DNA of 15,118 bases from positions 1 to 15,118 of the forward strand of contig CAJPOF010000057.1 of NCBI GenBank assembly GCA_905372235.1, in the 5' to 3' direction. Shown piece by piece: positions 13,473 through 15,118 of this stretch. Position 1 is the stretch's first letter; every line of letters begins with the position of its first letter. Under the pieces are notes generated by a model. The model saw nothing but the letters and a program-made list of their open reading frames with translations. It was not told where the DNA came from and did not search any database. Source of the DNA: an uncultured Treponema sp. (GTDB lineage: Bacteria > Spirochaetota > Spirochaetia > Treponematales > Treponemataceae). A program made the translations under genes and the position numbers.

Positions 13473-13548
13473 GGGCAGCGGTGAAATTGATTTTACAACC
13501 GTTTATTTTTATTCCGCCGCCCCAAGTTTTTCCGTGCGGAAAAACTTG
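13473..13548 (-). repeat. Two-hairpin element D1 (inverted orientation, divergent stem)
   Basis: A 50-bp element with ends GGGCAGCGG/CCGCCGCCC (one mismatch; 13473-13481, 13514-13522) abuts a short hairpin CAAGTTTTTCC/GGAAAAACTTG with a GTGC loop (13523-13533, 13538-13548). The large-element ends differ from those of A-E, but the zero-gap layout is the same. It starts 22 bp after the WYL stop. Confidence 0.65.
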
Positions 13549-13592
13549 CTAGTTGCATTGTTGCTGTGAGAGAGGCGGTGGAACTGGATTTA

Positions 13593-13667
13593 CAAGTTTG
13601 CGCTTAGCAAACTTGGGACGGACATACGACAAATTATCGCTTTAACGATGCATTAATATGTCCGTCC
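13593..13667 (+). repeat. Two-hairpin element D
   Basis: Short hairpin CAAGTTTGC/GCAAACTTG (13593-13601, 13607-13615) abuts a 52-bp element with perfect ends GGACGGACATA/TATGTCCGTCC (13616-13626, 13657-13667). Its interior (TTTAACGATGCATTAATATG) is nearly the same as in element E. Confidence 0.85.
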
Positions 13668-13712
13668 GGTTGGTATCTATGTTTGAATGACATAATTGCA
13701 TTTCCGCCTGCA

Positions 13713-13737
13713 CGAGTTTTGCCGTCCGCAAAACTCG
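13713..13737 (+). repeat. Solo short hairpin
   Basis: CGAGTTTTGC/GCAAAACTCG (13713-13722, 13728-13737), a perfect 10-bp stem almost identical to the short hairpin of element F, but with no large element following. A further hairpin CTCCGC/GCGGAG (13787-13792, 13803-13808) overlaps the ribosome site of the downstream Rpn gene and could mask it. Confidence 0.7.
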
Positions 13738-13819
13738 CATATAAACACCGTCTTCAACTGTGCAAACTTTGCCGTTTTTCGCATTTCTCCGCTATATATA
13801 ATGCGGAGGAACTATAATT

Positions 13820-14820
13820 ATAACAGAGACAGATTACACAAAGCCTTTTTTCAAACCAGTAGACGAACTTTGCTTCACGGACGACTTTATGTTCGGGACT
13901 ATCATGAAAAACGAGCGCATCTGCCGCGGCGTTTTGGAAAGGCTATTACACATGAAAATCGGCAAAATCGAATACCCGACATTACAGAAGTCCATCAGCC
14001 CGTTTTACGAAAGTAAAGGCATCCGGCTTGACGTATATGCCGCCGACGATTCTCGCATATTCGATATTGAAATGCAGACCAGCATAACGCCGGATTTGGG
14101 CAAACGCTCTCGCTACTACCAGAGCATGATGGATTCGGACAACCTTTTAAAAGGACAGAACTACAGAGAACTGAAGGAAAGCTACGTACTTTTTATCTGC
14201 CTTTCCGACCCGTTCAAACAGGGGCTGCCGGTTTATACGTTCAAAAATACCTGCGAGGAAAATCCGGCGGCTGTGTTAAATGACAAATCGTACAAAGTAT
14301 TTTATAATGCGTCTGCGTACACAAAAGAAAGCGACAAAGAACTGTTTGCGCTCTTGCAATACATAAGCCGCAAACAGGCGGTTTTTTAGTCCCAAAAATA
14401 ATTTATACGAGTTTTGCCTTTAGGCAAAACTCGAGCGGACAGCAAACAAAACTACATCTGTAGAATAAGTTCTACTGTCCGCCGTTGACTGATGAGATAA
14501 ACGGACTCGTAGAACAAGCCAAACGGAACGAAGCGTTCAGGAGCAGTTATTTATCTATGAACTTACGAGAATACGATTTAAGACGCATGGGTAGGGAAGA
14601 AGGCATTCAAACCGGCATTGCAATCGGTGAAAAGCGAGGAATCTCAATAGGCGAGCAAAGAGGAATGTTAACAGGCATAGAAAAAGCAAACCTCGATAAT
14701 GCGAAAAGTTTTCTTGCAGACGGATTGAGCATTGAACAAGTTGCACGCTGTATCAATCTCCCGCTTGAAACCGTCCGCAAACTCAAGGCGGAACTTGCCG
14801 CCACACAGGAAGAGCGATAG
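13820..14820 (+). pseudogene. Rpn-family recombination-promoting nuclease (PD-(D/E)XK), start lost and interrupted
   Basis: Rpn/PDDEXK_2 proteins are small DNA nucleases spread through genomes. The conserved N-terminus PFFKPVDELCFTDDFMFG is readable, but its frame holds no ATG, GTG or TTG between the stop at 13799-13801 and the ATG at 13889, which lies inside the conserved block. GGAGGA (13805-13810) is followed by ATA ATT ATA; family starts suggest a former ATG at 13820. The catalytic region has IRLDVYAAD and FDIEMQTS (Asp71, Asp82, Glu84, Gln86 counted from 13820). The frame stops at 14387-14389. The family C-terminus (TDEINGLVEQAKRNEAFR, then GREEGIQTGIAIG repeats) resumes in another frame at 14488 and ends at 14820. 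Between the halves lies two-hairpin element F; removing 14383-14486 restores one frame. Probably a non-functional copy, unless ATA or ATT initiation is used. Confidence 0.8.
14408..14483 (+). repeat. Two-hairpin element F, inside the Rpn gene
   Basis: Perfect 11-bp short hairpin CGAGTTTTGCC/GGCAAAACTCG with TTTA loop (14408-14418, 14423-14433) abuts a ~50-bp element with ends GCGGACAG/CTGTCCGC (14435-14442, 14475-14482). The stem change CAT to CAG is compensated on the other arm. An inner CTACA/TGTAG hairpin is nested inside. No clear target duplication is seen. Confidence 0.75.
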
Positions 14821-14843
14821 GACGGCGGTGAAAAATATTCTTG

Positions 14844-14924
14844 CACAAATCGGACGGTTCGTCCAATTTGTGGAGCGGACATACGACCAACAATCGGTTT
14901 AACGACGCATTAATATGTCCGCCC
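14844..14924 (+). repeat. Two-hairpin element E
   Basis: Short hairpin CACAAATCGGAC/GTCCAATTTGTG (one mismatch; 14844-14855, 14861-14872) abuts a 52-bp element with ends GAGCGGACATA/TATGTCCGCCC (14873-14883, 14914-14924). An outer GGCGG (14824-14828) can pair with CCGCC (14923-14927). It begins 24 bp after the Rpn reading frame ends. Confidence 0.8.
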
Positions 14925-14941
14925 GCCGCTCCCTTGCCGAT

Positions 14942-15118
14942 ATGTGCTATGTGTGGTATAAAAAGTGTATGGGAATGCTATCTGCCGATTACAAGTATGA
15001 TAATAAATCTCCGAAAAAAAGTGTAAAGATACTTGACACGCGCGCGGCGCGCTTCTCACAATTACAGCGAACAGCGAACAGCGAACAGCGAACAGCGAAC
15101 AGCGAACAGCGAACAGCG
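14942..15118 (+). CDS. Possible partial ORF ending in a heptad repeat, off the window edge
   Basis: A frame from ATG 14942 is open to the last base (59 codons): MCYVWYKKCMGMLSADYKYD, then a repeated seven-residue QRTANSE pattern encoded by the 7-bp tandem repeat, three DNA units per 21 nt. There is no clear ribosome site and the N-terminus matches nothing I know. It may be chance openness of the repeat rather than a gene. Confidence 0.15.
   Translation, partial: MCYVWYKKCMGMLSADYKYDNKSPKKSVKILDTRAARFSQLQRTANSEQRTANSEQRTA
15064..15118. repeat. 7-bp tandem repeat (ACAGCGA)n
   Basis: About 7.9 exact copies of ACAGCGA to the window end, so the true copy number is unknown. A GCGCGC-G-GCGCGC palindrome (15040-15052) lies 11 bp before it. 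It is a likely length-variable locus. Confidence 0.95.

Noticed and set aside
15033..15062. Promoter TTGACA with a CACAAT -10
   Set aside because: The -10 matches only 4 of 6 bases, the spacer is 18 bp with a strong GC palindrome inside, and no downstream gene is visible in the window.

Overview
The window looks like chromosomal DNA of a spirochaete, most likely a host-associated Treponema. This is inferred from protein character only: a Treponema-style methyl-accepting chemotaxis protein, a soj/spo0J pair, a water-forming-type NADH oxidase, HU/DUF4469 proteins and Rpn-family nucleases. No marker gene fixes the species. Base composition varies from about 30% to 60% G+C along the window, and intergenic DNA is unusually rich in inverted repeats.

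Layout. (1) 1-4100, accessory: a C13 tract, an intact HU-like/DUF4469 gene, a six-unit array of 23-bp palindromes, a chemotaxis receptor with an AT-rich sensor domain, three two-hairpin repeat elements, a decayed second DUF4469 gene and a second six-unit 23-bp array. (2) 4100-5467: a small lipoprotein gene flanked by two copies of a ~100-bp repeat, with five strong hairpins packed into about 190 bp. (3) 5468-10016, conserved housekeeping: NADH oxidase (+), a shared bidirectional terminator, parA-parB (-), a GH18 lipoprotein (-) and tRNA-Glu (-) with a clear sigma-70 promoter and a terminator. (4) 10117-13450: a two-gene minus-strand operon (HIRAN-domain protein, then a DEDDh-exonuclease-like protein lacking catalytic residues), divergent from a WYL-domain regulator, with a 17-bp palindrome between them. 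(5) 13451-15118: more two-hairpin elements, an Rpn nuclease gene broken by one of them and also lacking a normal start codon, and a 7-bp tandem repeat running off the end.

Three observations stand out. First, seven elements share one architecture: a short hairpin (stem about 7-12 bp) abuts, with no gap, a 50-53 bp element with inverted-repeat ends. Stem sequences change but pairing is kept, and one copy sits inside a gene. Second, both DUF4469 loci are followed by six units of exactly 23 bp with different sequences. Third, the WYL-HIRAN-DEDDh-like cluster resembles a small regulated accessory or defence-type module of unknown function. All function statements for these are inference; no searches were run.
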